This document shows, piece by piece, positions 35,182-47,290 of a stretch of 64,000 bases of DNA. Positions within the stretch are counted from its first letter, which is position 1. Each line of letters begins with the position of its first letter. The stretch spans positions 1,240,001 to 1,304,000 of the forward strand of contig BCIO01000003.1 of the NCBI GenBank assembly GCA_001599975.1, in the 5' to 3' direction. Source of the DNA: Cystobasidiopsis lactophilus (Eukaryota; Basidiomycota; Agaricostilbomycetes; Agaricostilbales; Chionosphaeraceae). The translations under genes and the position numbers were made by a program. The notes below the pieces were generated by a model. It did not search any database and was not told where the DNA came from. It saw nothing but the letters and a program-made list of their open reading frames with translations.

Positions 35182-35718
35182 GTGGAGGGATTGGTCGCAC
35201 GAAGCAGAGAGGGTTGAAGGGGCCTCGTGGACGCTCGGCAGGCTTTCGGGCGCGAAAGTTTGGCGCAAAGAGCAGTATTACGAGTATCATTAGCTATACA
35301 GGGTGCGTGTACAAGATCTAGACGGTCGCCTGCCCATCAGCCGGCCAGCGGCACAAGTCCACCTCTCTACCTCTTCTACCAGGTGCACTTTTGGGTTTCG
35401 AATTCATCTTCACTCGACGCTTGAGAATATGACAAGTGGCCTGGGCGGCAACGGCTCTCGAGGAGGGCAGAGTGCTGGCACCGGTTCGAGATGGAAAGGG
35501 CTTTGAGACGACGGGAGCCAGCCGACTTCGTTGAGCTGACCCAACGCGAAACGGCGAGATGTCGGGGAAGGCATCGGTGGCACTTGAGTGGAGAAGAGGA
35601 CTGCCGAGTCGCCAACGCCTGCCGGGAGGGCTCCCAAGGAGGACGCCCGATTTCCTCTTGAGTCGCAGTCTCCCTACTCTTCCCTGCTTCCACCGGCCCC
35701 AACAGACACGAAAACTCT
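35182..35718. promoter_or_regulatory. intergenic region between BET1 stop and USP start
   Basis: About 540 bases between two minus-strand genes, so it should hold the 3' UTR of BET1 and the promoter of the USP gene. Overlapping frames on both strands have no family resemblance. Confidence 0.4.
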
Positions 35719-36196
35719 TCAGAAGAAAAAGTGCCACACGATGAACAGGCCGATGATGCCGCCCATGATGTATAGCGTCGTCTTGGTGCCAGACGAGCTG
35801 TTCTGCATTGTCCTGGTGAAGCGCCCAACCGAGTTGGACAAAGATGTTTTGAATGTGTCAAACTGATGCTCCTGCAGTGCCCACACGAGTATAAGCTCAC
35901 CGCAGAGCGATGGGCATAGGAGGGACGTGGACTCGCCGTGTTTTGGAGCATCGTGTTCTGGCCTCTTGCGTCGTTGTAGATGTCCGTCGTGACCTGCGCA
36001 CCGGTTGAGTTTACCTAGCAGTAGTTGGGCGGAGGAAAGGGCCGGACGCACGCCTCGGATGGCCTTGATCTTGGAATGCAAGTCGTCAAGCACGCTGTCT
36101 GTTGACGGCAAGCAATGACCCAATCAGTTCGTGGCCCACGAACGCGGCCCTGATGTGGTACCTACCATTTTGGGCTTCTAGGTCTGCTCGAGACAT
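35719..36196 (-). CDS. BET1: ER-Golgi SNARE, Bet1 type
   Basis: Tail-anchored Qc-SNARE for ER-to-Golgi vesicle fusion. The ATG at 36196 starts MSRADLEAQN, joined by an intron to DSVLDDLHSKIKAIRGV, then to a short exon with DARGQNTMLQNT. The next intron leads to EHQFDTFKTSLSNSVGRF, TRTMQNSSSGTKTTLYI and the tail anchor MGGIIGLFIVWHFFF, with the TGA at 35719-35721. The heptad pattern and the very short lumenal end fit Bet1. SFT1 is the nearest alternative. The full protein is only about 115 residues, normal for this family, and three introns divide it. Confidence 0.85.
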
Positions 36197-36325
36197 GCTG
36201 GAGTTCGAGGGAGGGTATTGGTCTGAGCGCAACCTTGTCGAAGCGGGAGCGGCGCAAGCCTGAGCTTGTCCTCGGCTCGAAGCTCATGGTCGGACTTTGG
36301 GGTTCATATTACATTTCACGAAGCT

Positions 36326-39300
36326 TTACTGCCGTACCTTTCGTACTGCAGCAATGATGTAGTCGTGCTTTAAAAATGGGATGCGCATCTCCACCAGCCG
36401 CCGAGCCTGCCTCCACCGCCGCTGCGGCTCCAATGCCTTCAGCAATGCCAGGTCCACCTGGCCAGACTCTTTGGGGTAGAGGATGAAGTCGGCAGGGGTG
36501 AGAAGAGAGCGCAAAAGGGAGCCGAGTAGGAAAGAGATGATCGCCACCAAGATGATGAAACGCAAGGTGTAGACGCGGCCAGTCGTTGGGCCACTGGTGG
36601 CTGGCGACGCAAAGGCCTGGGTAGCGGCAGTCAAGCCTCCGAGCACGTTGGAGAGCGTTGTGCTGGACCCTTCTCGATCGTGGCCTGCCTTGTCCGCCTG
36701 TTGACCCGAACCGATCTGAGCTGTATCCAGGCTTCCCATCGATTGAAAACGCACCTGATCGACTGACAGTCGCCTGACGAGCGCTTCTGGGAAGATGCCG
36801 TTCTCTTTCGGCTTGGCCCTTGTTTCTGCCGCCACGGCCGCCTTCTCCGACACAGGCACTTCCAATGTCGTCGACTTGTCTAGCGTGTTGGCGGTGTCGG
36901 TGATCAAGCGGCCAGCAATTGCGATGGGCTGCCTGAGGTTTAAAGGCAAGCCGTCCACCAAGGTCGATGCTGCGGGCGGCAGGCGTCGAGGAATCCTGTG
37001 CCGATAACACTATCAGACTCGATCAGCCACGGTTTGGAAGTCGCTTACCGGCTTAGCTGAGCAGCATGGACAGACCACTCCTCGTCCGAGTGCTGCTCAA
37101 AGATGATCCGGCTCTCGCGCTCCGAGACGAGCGGCAGGTCGTTTTCTTTGTATACAACATGCAGGCGCGGTGAAGCCTTCCTGTCGAGCGGCGGCGAAGC
37201 CAGAGGGTCGTGGATGGCAGCCAAGTCCACAAACACCAAGGTGGCCTTGGCCGAGACTTGCTTGAACCAATCTGGTGATGGCCGGCGCTGCTCCCGCAAG
37301 GGATCATTGACGGGCGACAGATATTGGGCTGTGGGTAGGCTGAACCGCAGGAGGTATTGCTTTTGCTGGCTCGGCGACATGGTGGTGGACACACTGCTCT
37401 GAGGCATCTCGTGGAGGCTGATCCGAACGGGAAGGTCCAACTTTTTGCCCTCGACCACGCCCGTGTCAAACTTGGCCACGCCACCCTCCGACTCCACCAG
37501 GGTTACTGTGAGCTCGTAGTTGTCGAAAGACGGTCGGGAGTCTAAGATAAGTTCGGCAATAACATAATCTGATGATTTGGTTTTGGATTTTGAAGGCGAA
37601 GTTGGAAGAGAAGTGGTTGATGGCGGTGAAGTGCCTAGTGTAGAGCCCGGGAACGGGATTCCGCCTGGATGTCGAGTGACAGGCGCCTCTTCCTCCACTT
37701 GGTCGAGCTTGGGCGACTTGGGAATGGCGGCCAGTGAGGCCGGGGAGCGCAGCAGCGGCATCCGGCCTGGCTTGATTGTGCCGTGGACTGGTGTCGACGG
37801 GCTGCGCCCATGTGCTTTTGAAGGGGACGCTCCGCTAGAGGCATTCTCGGGGCCAAAAGCGGGGATCAAGACGGCAAAACGGAATTGGGAGGCGTCTGGC
37901 GCGAAGGAGGTGCAGATGAAGTTGGGCTCCTTCCGCTTGTAGGCTGAGTTGAGGACCCATTCGCAGTCGTCGGCGATGTCGGAGTTGAGGGGACCTTCCA
38001 CTTGGACGGTGAAGGCTGGAATCTGCAAGCGGGGCACTGGGATATTTTGTCGAGCTTGCTGTGCCACCAAGTCGATGACTTTGAGCGGGCTGGGATTGAG
38101 CATAGAGCCGAGCGCCTGAGGAACCGAGCCTCCCCAATTGACGCAGGAGAAGTAGGAAACGCGGGTTGAAGGGATGGCGAACGTCTCGGAGGTGTAGGGG
38201 TCGATCGTCTCAAGCAGCCAGCCTTCGAACAAGACTTGGCCGAGCGGGTAGACGGTGGGGTTGAGGCGCGATTGAGGGAAGTTGGCGGAAAGTGGACAGG
38301 AGGCCGACGCGATGAGATAGATTTGAGAAGTACTGGAGGTGGCTGAGGCTGACGGAATGCGAATGTGCGAGTTGATGGTAGCGAGGTGGAAAAGGCGGCT
38401 GCGAAAGGTGAGGAAGGTCGGCTTGGTGACCTGCATAGATGTGAAGCAGCCGTTGCCAAACGATTCAAGCAGCTGCGAAGCCTCGAGCCGCGAATCCCAC
38501 TTGAGACGGGCAGCTGGGTTGACGACCTGTGCCAAAAGCTGCTCCGCTGCCAAGCCCTCGACCACCTTGTCGCCTCGCATGATGGGGAAAAGCGTTGACA
38601 GCGACGACACAAAGCGTTTTCGGACGAAGCCTCCCTTGTCCGAGATGGTGGTCCATCCGGGCACTGGCGAGCTGAGCTCCGGGCCTTGGACGGCGTGGAA
38701 TGCCTGCAGCAAGGACAGCGCATCTAGCGCATAGCTCAGCGATGGCCGGTCCACTTCGTCTCTGGGCTCTCGCAAAGCAGGCGGAGTAGCTTGAGTCGGG
38801 CTGCTGGGTGCTGAGTCTGGCGGCTTTGGGCTGGAGCTCCGTGAAGCAACGCTCGGTACTTTGGCGGTGTGCCACTGGTCCAAAGGGACCGGGCTGGCTT
38901 TGATGCGCTTCTGGCTGGACAGTATCTTGAGCTTATCGTTGGGCAAAGCCTCGTTGTCCACCGCGATCTTGGCGCCGTTCACGTAAACCGTGCCTTTCGC
39001 CCTTGAACTGGGTCCTTTGCGAACCAAAACCATCATCTTGTCCGATCCAGTCGCCCCAGGATCGTGCTCGATTGTGACCCAGCACCCGCCGCTGGTGGCC
39101 AGGCGGTGGCGAGAAAGCGCTGATACCCGCGTTGGCGGTGGGTCCGTGACAATGTCCAAGCTGGACGCCCAGATGTCCACGTCACAACGGAGCTCGCACT
39201 CTATTGTTTGCTGATCAGCCTTTTTCGCCACGATCGGCTCGCTGTCTGCGAGGGCCACGCCGCCAGCGCTCGGCGAGATCGGCATGACGGTCTGGATCGT

Positions 39301-41403
39301 CAAGGGCTTGTATTCGAGCTTGAAAGAGCCTTTGTCATGATTGTAGTGGGCCATGGAAGCTTTGGCGCCGAGCAAGCGGGTGGCAACCGGCGGGGAGCCA
39401 AACTTGATGGTGAAGTCGCCGACCCCGGCGACGGACGACACCATTTGCGAGTAGGTCCACGACTTATTGGACCAGCCTCTGGGGTCCGTTTGCTCTATGA
39501 GCGTCACTTGAGTGGTGGTCGGCGACAGCGCCTCGATGCACCACCCTTGGATGACGGTGCTAGACCGAATAGTGTTTGGCGGAAGGGATGGCATGCTGGT
39601 GAAAAGGTGGGTGTCGTCTACTGAAAAAGCGAAGATGTGCACCGAAGTGGGTGATTTATATGCCGTCCGCAAGAGAACAGAATCTCGAGCCCTTTGGTAA
39701 ACACATCAGCACGTGAAGTCGCCGGAAAGGCGCGTTGCCTTACCATGCCGGCCAAACTGCCTTCATTCGAGTGTACCAAAGTGAGCTTAGCTCGTCCAAA
39801 TCGTCCAGCAGGATGGCTTCCTCCAGGTTCTTGTCCCAGTGCATCCGCGCGCCTGGGCTGGCCACCGTCCCAAAGAGATCCCATACGCCAGCGCCGACGA
39901 AAGTGGCAACCGCCCTGAAGATGGTGACAGTGGGATCAATGGAGTTGAGCTGGCTGACAGAGACGCCACGGCTCTCAGTGATGTGGCGCCATTTTGCTTC
40001 GGGCTCCTGCAGCAAGGAAGCAAAGTAGGTATACGAGCGCTTGATCAAAGTGGCTGTCTCTTGAGAGGCTGCCGTAATCTGCTTGATTGCGGCGTCTGGC
40101 AGGACGGAAGACGAGCTGCTGGCCTCCACGGAGCTGGCTCGACTGGGCGCGCCCACTGCCGCTGCTGCTTCTTCAAGAACCCGGCGCGTGTGCAGAACTG
40201 GGTCTCTCGTGTGAATGGCGTCCACTGTGAGGGTGTTGTTGTTGACGCGAATGATCTTGCCCCCAGCCAGGCGGCGAACCGTCACTTGAACGCGAGCGAC
40301 TTGGTCCGGTCCAAGCGGATCATGCGAGATCTTCCAGACCAATCGAGTGGCACCTTCTGCCTGGCCGGCCTGTGATGTCCAGCTGTTGTCTGTCTTGATG
40401 CCATGCCCCGACACTTTGACCTGGATCTGCCAGCCGTGCGCCTTCGGCAGTGCAATCTCCACCGCACGCTCCAATCTGCGCTTCTCTTTCAGCATTTGCA
40501 GGTCATCCAGACCCTTGATCGCTCTCTCCTCTGCTGCGTCCAAATCGTCCTCCGCTATGACAGCGTAGTCCAGAGTCAACAGCTCGTCGGCTCGTGAATA
40601 AGCGCAGTTCGACATCTGTACGCCTTTGCCGAACCCGGACGTGAATGGTAAAGCGTCGCTTGAGGTCCGAATGTAGTCGACAAGGCCGGAGAGGAGGGCC
40701 GCCAGCTCAGAAGGCGAGTGGGCAAGCACCGCGCCTTTCAAGGACCACTTTGAAAAGATTTGGATCCGGCCCTTCTCCGTGCCAGGTTGCGTGCCATTGG
40801 AGGAGGTCGCGGCTGGGAGCTGGATGCACACCGCGAAGAGGTGCACCACAGACCGAACGTAGGGTGGACTTGGCCGCAGGTATGCTGGCTCGTCGGCGGC
40901 TCTGGGCAGAGAGGTCGCGACGTGCATCAACGTTTGAGAGTCTCCGAAGGTCTTGGAGATGGTGACGGCGTCCCTCGGGCTCGCGGGCCAGCCAAGGCGG
41001 TAGTTTGTTTTGGCAATAAAAGTTTGAGAGTCGGTGACCTCTTCAATGTGCGCGCTTTCGACCAGCCGGTCCCAGGCGGGCCTAACCTGAGGCAAGCTGA
41101 GGACAGCCTTGAAGTCGTCGATGTGTGCAGAGGCGTCGACGGCGAATTCGGCTGTGGCTCGAATGATGTCTGCCCCGCGCCCAGCTTTCTTGTGCACAGA
41201 GACGTCGCTGAGCAGGCCGACGCCGTTGCCGGCCTCCTTAGTCTTGCCTTTGCTGTTGAGAGACACGGCAACGTCGGCTGTCGAGACGGGCTTCCACGAC
41301 TTGGACACCGAGGACGCCAGCAGCGCCCGAAGCTCCTGAAAGGCGCCGTCCAGAGCGTCCTGGTAGCGCTGCTTGACTCTGTCCAGAACATTTGAGAGTA
41401 GTT
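36326..41403 (-). CDS. giant START-like lipid-binding domain protein with C-terminal membrane segment
   Basis: A protein of roughly 1,600 residues with repeated START-like modules. The first visible exon begins after an acceptor at 41403 (LLSNVLDRVKQRYQDALDG); the initiating exon is upstream and unresolved. A two-base-overhang splice near 39700 joins TRMKAVWPAW to ARDSVLLRTAYKSPTSVHIF, so the 39740-41308 and 37045-39672 open frames form one protein. A second splice near 37020 joins HAAQLSR to IPRRLPPAASTLVDG. START-like sequence appears several times (KWRHITESRGVSVSQLNSID, VIQGWCIEALSPTTTQVTLI, RGWSNKSWTYSQMVSSVAGV, VLFEGWLLETIDPYTSETF). Near the C-terminus is a hydrophobic helix, YTLRFIILVAIISFLLGSLL. 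The stop is TAA at 36326-36328. A lipid-transfer role at a membrane contact is an inference. Confidence 0.7.
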
Positions 41404-41918
41404 CTACACGTATGAGGGTCAGTCGTACTCAGCAGACTGCATTGCTACGTGTTCAGTCACTGCATCATCTTTCGCGGCGGTCGTCGATTGCGGAAGGGAT
41501 GTGGTGTCTCCAGGAGGCTCGCGTCGCCATCATTTCTCAAATCAGGTCTGCGCGTCTGCGCTATCCACTCAGGTCTAATCCGTTACCCATCTCTGGTCAG
41601 AAGCAAGCGAGCTCTTGGCGCTCCTCTATACAAGTTGAAGTCTTTTGCCTGGTCGCTCTTTGGCGCCACATTTGCTACACGCAGGAATCCCACCATAAGC
41701 CCTATAGAACAGAAGAATGCATATCGAAGAAGAAGAGTGGTGAGGTAAGTGGACATGGTGATTTGGCGTGCTGCATTGTGGCCTTCGCATGAATCGCGGC
41801 GGTGGCCGTCTCCTTGGGTCTTGTTGTTCAAGCCGGTAATGTGTCAGTACATGTACGCCATTGCTGCAGCCCAGCTGTTGTAAGTCGACATGGTCAGCGT
41901 GCCCAAGGAAGAAATGGA
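41404..41918. other. intergenic region; should contain the first exon of the START-like gene
   Basis: About 515 bases between two minus-strand genes. The first exon of the START-like gene must lie here or further upstream, because its visible 5' exon begins directly after an AG acceptor. I tried the ATGs near 41435 and 41510, but none gives an in-frame GT-AG join. A hydrophobic frame around 41660-41760 is open but unsupported. Confidence 0.4.
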
Positions 41919-42760
41919 TCAGCTGGACATACAAATCCGGCCTGCATTGCGAAGTCAGCGAGTTGGAAGGGAAAGAAGATAAGAAAGATTGCTCACCGTC
42001 CGTCCTCGTCAACGTAGACTTGGTACATGGCAGAGTCGACCTCTGGCAATGTGAAAGCGCTCTTGACCCCGGATTTGAACTTTGCCAGCCTCGACGGCCT
42101 GTGAGCCAGCGGTGGCCCGGCCTCGTTCTCGTCTCCCGAAGACAGCAGCAGCTCCTCTTCCTCGTCGTCCTCGCCAGACAGAGTCACATAGTGCAAAGCC
42201 CTGCCTTTGGCCGGTGACCCTCCTGCACCCCGCGCCGAGTTCTCTGTGAGATCCTCCTCCATTTGGGAAGGCCGGCGCCCCAATCGCAGCGTGAAGCTGG
42301 TGCTCCGTGTGCGAGCTTGGTTGTGAGAAGTGTGCTGGAATGGTTGGCGGCCCAGATGCTCTTGGGGCAAGGCAGGAACCGGAGGAGCCGTCTTGCTGTG
42401 GGAGTGCAAGTTCTTCCTGCCAATCGAAGGCAACGACTTTCGCTGCTTAACCATCTTGCGAGGAGGTCCTTCAGTTCTGATAGCGATGTCGGCGGGAAAT
42501 TCGACTGGGGATGTTGAGGCCGCAAGATCCGCGGGAGCAATTAGTGGCGGCACTGGCGGCGCGTTCTTGTGCAGTTGCTGGCGATGGAAGAGTTGGTTGA
42601 GACTCTTAGAGGAGCGCAATTTGCGCAAGAAAGGCCTGGCGAGTTTGATTAGCGGGGGATTGCAGCAAAGGGCCCAGCCCTCTGGCATTGGCTCATCGAT
42701 GTCTTACTTCTTGTCATCCCTTGGAGCTTGAGCTTCCATCGCAGCGAGTGGTGGTGGCAT
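41919..42760 (-). CDS. Pro/Ser-rich protein of unknown function
   Basis: Unrecognised protein of about 250 residues. The ATG at 42760 (MPPPLAAMEAQAPRDDKK) is joined across intron 42636-42707 to PFLRKLRSSKSLNQLFHRQQ. A Pro-rich region follows (KNAPPVPPLIAPADLA, KTAPPVPALPQEH), possible SH3 ligands, along with basic stretches (RKMVKQRKSLPSIGRKN). An acidic run (GEDDEEEELLLSSGDE) comes next, and a C-terminal block ending SAMYQVYVDEDG. A splice at 41996 to a short last exon gives GRICMSS and the stop at 41919-41921. An alternative acceptor frame would extend the C-terminus. It looks like a cytosolic, largely disordered adaptor; that is an inference. Confidence 0.5.
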
Positions 42761-42927
42761 GGGAGCAAGCATCAAGGAGGGCCCCCAAAGGGCAGCTCCT
42801 CGGAGGAGACACTAGTGGCGGTGGCCAGTCAAAAAGTTCTGAAAGCCGGGAAACCCGTCGAGGGGATGACGAGATGCGCCTTCTTACACATGCACCAGAT
42901 GTGTCAAGCTAACAGAGTTCTATAGGT

Positions 42928-44578
42928 CTAAACGAGGAGGGGCGAGTCAATGACAGAAAAGCCAACCGCGACCCCACCCTCGTCGTCATCGCTGCCCTTT
43001 GTTCGCAAGAGGTGGCCGGCCTGCTCGTTGAGCTCGAGTGCCGCGGTGCCGTTGCCTTTGGCCTTGAAGAGCGCGGTGCCGTAGATGCCCAGCTCGCTGA
43101 CGATCTCGCCTTGCTGCCCTTGCCCCGTTCCGGCGCGCACCAGCACATTCTCCAACCCTTTAGGCGGCTGGATCAGTTCCATGAGGATGTACCCCTCCCG
43201 CTCCCGCGGCTCGCCCTTTGCTTTAGACTGGTCCCGATCTGACATGGCCGCCAGGGCCGTGGGGATGTTGGCCTTGTAAATGTTGTTGCCACCGCCCTCT
43301 CGCTGCGGCTTGAGCACGAACCGCTGGGGTTGGGTCTGAGCCAGCTCCTGCCCTTGCTTCCCAGCTTTGGTATCGTCCATGGGCCACATGCCCATGAAAG
43401 TGGCTTTGAGCTCGTCGATCGAGGCGTGGTGCTCGGGCGACAGGTAGTCCTTGAGCAAGTCGGCCTCTGTTGCCAAGACCTGCTGCACCTTCTTGGCGCC
43501 AGCCAGCTGTAAAGCAACAGACGGGCACTTGATAGCCGTGGAACGCTCCAGCAGCAACCGGGTGGCCCACTCTTGGTCTGTCGGGTAGTCCTTGGGCGTG
43601 TAGCCGGCCCGAAAGTAGACCACCGACACCTTGGTCGGGGTTTTAGCGGCCGCGTGTTCTTGAAGTAGCAACGATTTTTCGGAGGCAGTGTCGAGCGAGA
43701 CACAGCTCGCCAATTCCGAGAACGACTTGCGGACCATGCGGATTTGATATCTGTGCGCATCTCTTCCCTCACCCAGAGCTCTATATCTCAGTGCAAGGGA
43801 CAAACACACCTTTCTATCAGCTCCCATTCCAGAGCTCTTTGGTCAAAAGCGTTTCTCTCTGGGTCTTGCACGACCATCAAGATCACCGCGCTGGGAGCAT
43901 CGATCAATACGATGCCACTAGGCAAGCGGCAACGCCACAGACTCACCTCTTGTCATCAAGCATCTGATGGGCCTTTGCTAAGCCTTGAGCCAAAGACCGG
44001 AGGGCCGAGTTGTCCGGCAAGTTGTCGAGCGCGGCAAACGCAGGCGGCAAGTCCGGGTACTGGCCGGACTGGAGCAAGAAGCGGTGGAGGTCCGAGACCT
44101 TATTGGCCAAGGGACCGAACGAGCTGGAGATGGTGTTGAACTCGACCTGCTTGACGTCCAAGATGCCGTCCGCCGACGAGCCGGAGTGCAACAGGTAGTC
44201 CGACCGAAACAAGCCCAGCGACCACTTCTGCCCTGGCCCACCCTCGCTTTGAACCTGCTGCCAGATCTTCCACAGGCCGCCTTGAAAGTCGTCCACCTTG
44301 GCGACCGTGCCGCCGACGACCCGCTCCAAAAACGCTTCGTTCGAGGCCAGGTTGGCGTAGAGGTCGTTGTAGGCCTTTTGCAGGCGCACCACCTTTTCGA
44401 ACAAGTCTCTAGGAAAGGGCGTGGGGTAGAGCGAGAAGGGGCCATGGATGGCTTCGGTCAAGGTGGGAGGGTTGGGCCGGAGGATGAGCGAGTGGGAGAG
44501 CGCCCAGTCCAGCGCGGCGGAGAGCGTGGAGGCCTGCTGCTCTGCCGAGGTCTTGGGAGGCCAGACTGGGAGCTGCAT
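42928..44578 (-). CDS. GSH2: glutathione synthetase
   Basis: ATP-grasp enzyme that joins gamma-glutamylcysteine and glycine to make glutathione in the cytosol. The start chosen is the ATG at 44578 (MQLPVWPPKTSAEQQ); an in-frame ATG at 44650 would add 24 residues. The eukaryotic GSS landmarks are present: LFRSDYLLHSG, KQVEFNTISSSFGPLANKV, SVVYFRAGYTPKDYP (substrate-binding), RFVLKPQREGGGNNIYK (Gly-rich ATP loop), YILMELIQPPKG, VSELGIYGTALF and the C-terminal DEGGVAVGFSVIDSPLLV. Two introns fall near 43750-43810 and 43917-43947, between AKAHQMLDDKR and the YQIRMVRKSF block. The stop is TAG at 42928-42930. Length (about 510 residues) is normal. Confidence 0.96.
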
Positions 44579-44845
44579 CCTGTGCTCCTGTCCTCGAAGT
44601 CGGCTGTTCAGCGGCAAAACGTCAAAAATGGCGCCAATTGAGCGCGGCATTGGTCATCGCCCTTTCATGGCGTCCTGGAGGCTTCAGGGCTCACTTTCGT
44701 TGCTGTCATACTCTTCCTATGAGTGGAAATCACGACCAAAGACGCGATTCATTAAAGTCGAACCAGCACCGTGGCTTCAGGCTCAACATCTCCCCCTCAG
44801 AAAGTGAACTCCCTGCACTGGCTCCTCCACCTCGCACCTCCCAAA
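44579..44845. promoter_or_regulatory. divergent promoter of GSH2 and POLD4
   Basis: About 267 bases between two divergent ATGs (44578 minus, 44846 plus). Both promoters must share this space. An oxidative-stress (Yap1-type TTACTAA) site was not seen. Confidence 0.45.
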
Positions 44846-45517
44846 ATGGCTGGATCTGACAAGCAAAAGACGTGCGTGCATCTCGCCTGAGTGTGCGGCC
44901 AGGCCTGACAGCATTCCAATTGCAGGACGATCAAGCGCAACACGATCAAGGCTCAGCAATCGGCTCTGACCAAGTCCGCCTCGTCCTCCAAGACTGGCGC
45001 TGCAGGAGCTGGTGCGGGCAGCAGCAAGAAGGGATCCTTGTCTGCCCCAGCAGCCGTCACCGCCGGGGGCTCCAAGAAGGCCAGCAAGGGCGGGCCGGAC
45101 CTCGACGTTGACGCCACTGAGCTCGATGGCATCTGGAGGCGGACGCGCTCGATCATGGGCAAGAAGCCGATCCACGCCGACGACAAGAACAGGGTCGACC
45201 ACATACTCAGGGTGTGAGTCTGGCTTGCCTTGGCCTTCAGACATCGAGTGCGAGGTCTGACAGGTGGTCTTGAATCACAGCTTTGACCTGAACCCGGACT
45301 TCGGACCTTGCGTGGGAATGTTCGTTGGACTGCTACTTATAGCTCGATCTATTGCTCACTCCTCGTCCAAATGAACAGGTCGAGGCTGGAGCGCTGGGAG
45401 CGAGCGGAGAAGCTCGACTTGGACCCACCCGCCGAGGTCAAGGACATCCTGCTCACCCGCCAGGGCCAAGACGAGGACCGCTACGTCCAAAACATCTTCC
45501 ACGAGTACGGTGTTTGA
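44846..45517 (+). CDS. DNA polymerase delta subunit 4 (Cdm1/p12 type)
   Basis: Small accessory subunit of replicative DNA polymerase delta, nuclear. The ATG at 44846 (MAGSDKQKT) is joined to TIKRNTIKAQQSALTKSASS, a basic/Ser-rich segment whose QxxxL-like start may contact PCNA. Then come LDGIWRRTRSIMGKKPIHAD, VDHILRVFDLNPDFGPCVGM and SRLERWERAEKLDLDPPAEV. The FDLNxxFGPCxGxSRLERWERAxKLxLxPPxEV block is the signature of the family. The protein ends VQNIFHEYGV at the TGA at 45515-45517. The last intron has a weak donor (GT followed by TCGT) but is required to give GMSRLERWERA. Length is about 145 residues. Confidence 0.88.
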
Positions 45518-45959
45518 GGCGCTGGTCCCACCGGTGCGTTTCTGCCTTCACATTTCAAGCTGGTTCGGCAGCTTAAATGGTGGGCAAGCACAGACGACTC
45601 GTCAAGGCACATCTTGTCGCCTTTTCTCCTGGTTCCAATACGAATCTCAAGTGCTGGACTAGAAGTTGCGCGAGGCATACACTTGAGGCCATCCGGTCAC
45701 CATCTTCCCGCTGTATAATCATCATCGTTCACGACCTTCGAGCCACGACCTTCACACAAACTGAATCTCCTTTGCATTTTCATCGCCCTTTCTGCCTCGA
45801 CCAGTCGAGAGCGAAAGCTTGTATACCTGGTGCTTTCCTTGTCTCTCCCTTGCAATTTGCACAGCCAACTTGATACCGGGGACACTGACGGAAAAACGAC
45901 TTGGCCCAGAGTGTTCTATGTGCAATGCAAAAGTGGAGCTCGGAGAGGGATTAAGGGCT
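45518..45959. other. convergent intergenic region
   Basis: About 440 bases between the POLD4 and HIS1 stops. No coding signal is supported on either strand; it probably holds two 3' UTRs. Confidence 0.4.
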
Positions 45960-47005
45960 CTAAACGCGCATGTTCTCGATATTGGTGAGGTAAATGTCAA
46001 TGGCCCCGACCTCCTGCAGCTTGTCGAGCACGGTGGCGTACTCCTTGCGCTCGACCATGACGTTCACCGCCACCCAGCCGTCCTCGTCCAAAGCGGTGAT
46101 GGACGGCGCTCTCCGACCCGGGGTGATCTTAGCCGCTTCCTCCAGCTTGGAGCGCGGAATGTTGTAGGTGCACTGGACGTACTTCTTGGCGGCCAATACA
46201 CCGGCAAGACGCTGGTGGACTAGCTTGACTAGCGGGAGATGGGAGAGGTCTTTGGGAGTGACGGATTGGATGAGCACGGCTTCAGAAGTGAGGATGGTTG
46301 CTATTGGGTGCAAGCCAGCCGCCCGCATTGTTTCCCCAGACTCTGTGCGAATTTGAATCAGCTTCTTGCACCAGAAAGAAAGCGTGCAACGGGGGCAAGA
46401 CGTAAACGCACCGACCAAATCCACAATGCCATCCGCCAGACCCAAAGCGCAGGCCGCCTCGACCGACCCTCCCACGTACTCAATCTTGGTCGGCGCTGCC
46501 CCTGCGGCCTGCTGCTTGTCCAGCTTGCCAAAGTACGAGCCGGCCACGTTCTCAAAGCTGGTCACCACTTTTTTGCCGACCAGCTGCTCCAGCTCCTTCA
46601 CCGGCCCGGCCAGCGGCACCTGCACCTGCAGCTTGCACTTGCCAAACCCCAACGGCAAGACCTCCTCCACCAAGCCTTGCAAGCCGGCCTCAGCGACCAT
46701 GTCCTGCCCGGTGATGCCCAGGTCGACGTTGCCTTCGCCCACGAACCGGGGGATGTCCGCTGCGGGCAGGAAGACCAGGGCGATGGCGTGGTTGCGCACT
46801 AGGGCCACGTCTAGGCGGTTCGACCGGGTGAACTGGATGTCGGCGCCTTGCAAGAGCTCCAGACATTTTTCATACAGCCGCCCTTTTTTGTTCAGAGTCT
46901 CAGCTTTCTGTCTCGATGCTTGGTAGCTGTGTGGATTAGGAGCAAACCTTTCTTGGGAATGGCGAATAGCAAACGGCCTTTGAGTGCCGGCAAGATGGAA
47001 TCCAT
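45960..47005 (-). CDS. HIS1: ATP phosphoribosyltransferase
   Basis: First enzyme of histidine biosynthesis, condensing ATP with PRPP; long form with the C-terminal regulatory (HisG_C) domain. The ATG at 47005 (MDSILPALKGRLLFAIPKKG) is joined by an intron to GRLYEKCLELLQGADIQF. Further blocks are RSNRLDVALVRNHAIALVFL, DIPRFVGEGNVDLGITGQD, GFGKCKLQVQVPL, KKVVTSFENVAGSYF, KIEYVGGSVEAACALGLADG, ESGETMRAAGLHPIATIL (PRPP-binding) and the C-terminal APSITALDEDGWVAVNVMVE with DIYLTNIENMRV. The stop is TAG at 45960-45962. Two introns. His-mediated feedback is expected from the family's C-terminal domain. Confidence 0.96.
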
Positions 47006-47290
47006 GGTGGTGCTCCTGGCAGAACAAAATCAACAAGCGCCCGAGTCAAACGTGCCTCGGCTGGTGGCGACAACTCTTATGGTCGACAGCGTCGTTCAAG
47101 GGCTGGAGGTTTTGAGTGCGTTAGATTCCAAGGGATGCGCACAGACAGCCGTAGAGACAGAGCAAGCCCGAGGAAGTGTCCACACGGAATGAGACAGAAG
47201 CAGTCCCAACCTGCCCTTGCCTCGCAGTCTCGACCGCTTGGTACTCGACCACCTCTTCTTTTGCAGTATCAACTCTTGAGCCCCGGGAAC
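47006..47290. promoter_or_regulatory. divergent promoter of HIS1 and the 47291 gene
   Basis: About 285 bases between divergent ATGs. A Gcn4-type TGACTC element was not noticed on either strand in a visual pass, so this is only a positional call. Confidence 0.4.

Noticed and set aside
41583-41831. Hydrophobic minus-strand frame as a possible first exon of the START-like gene
   Set aside because: Contains a plausible membrane-like stretch, but no donor joins it in frame to the exon that begins at 41403; left unassigned.
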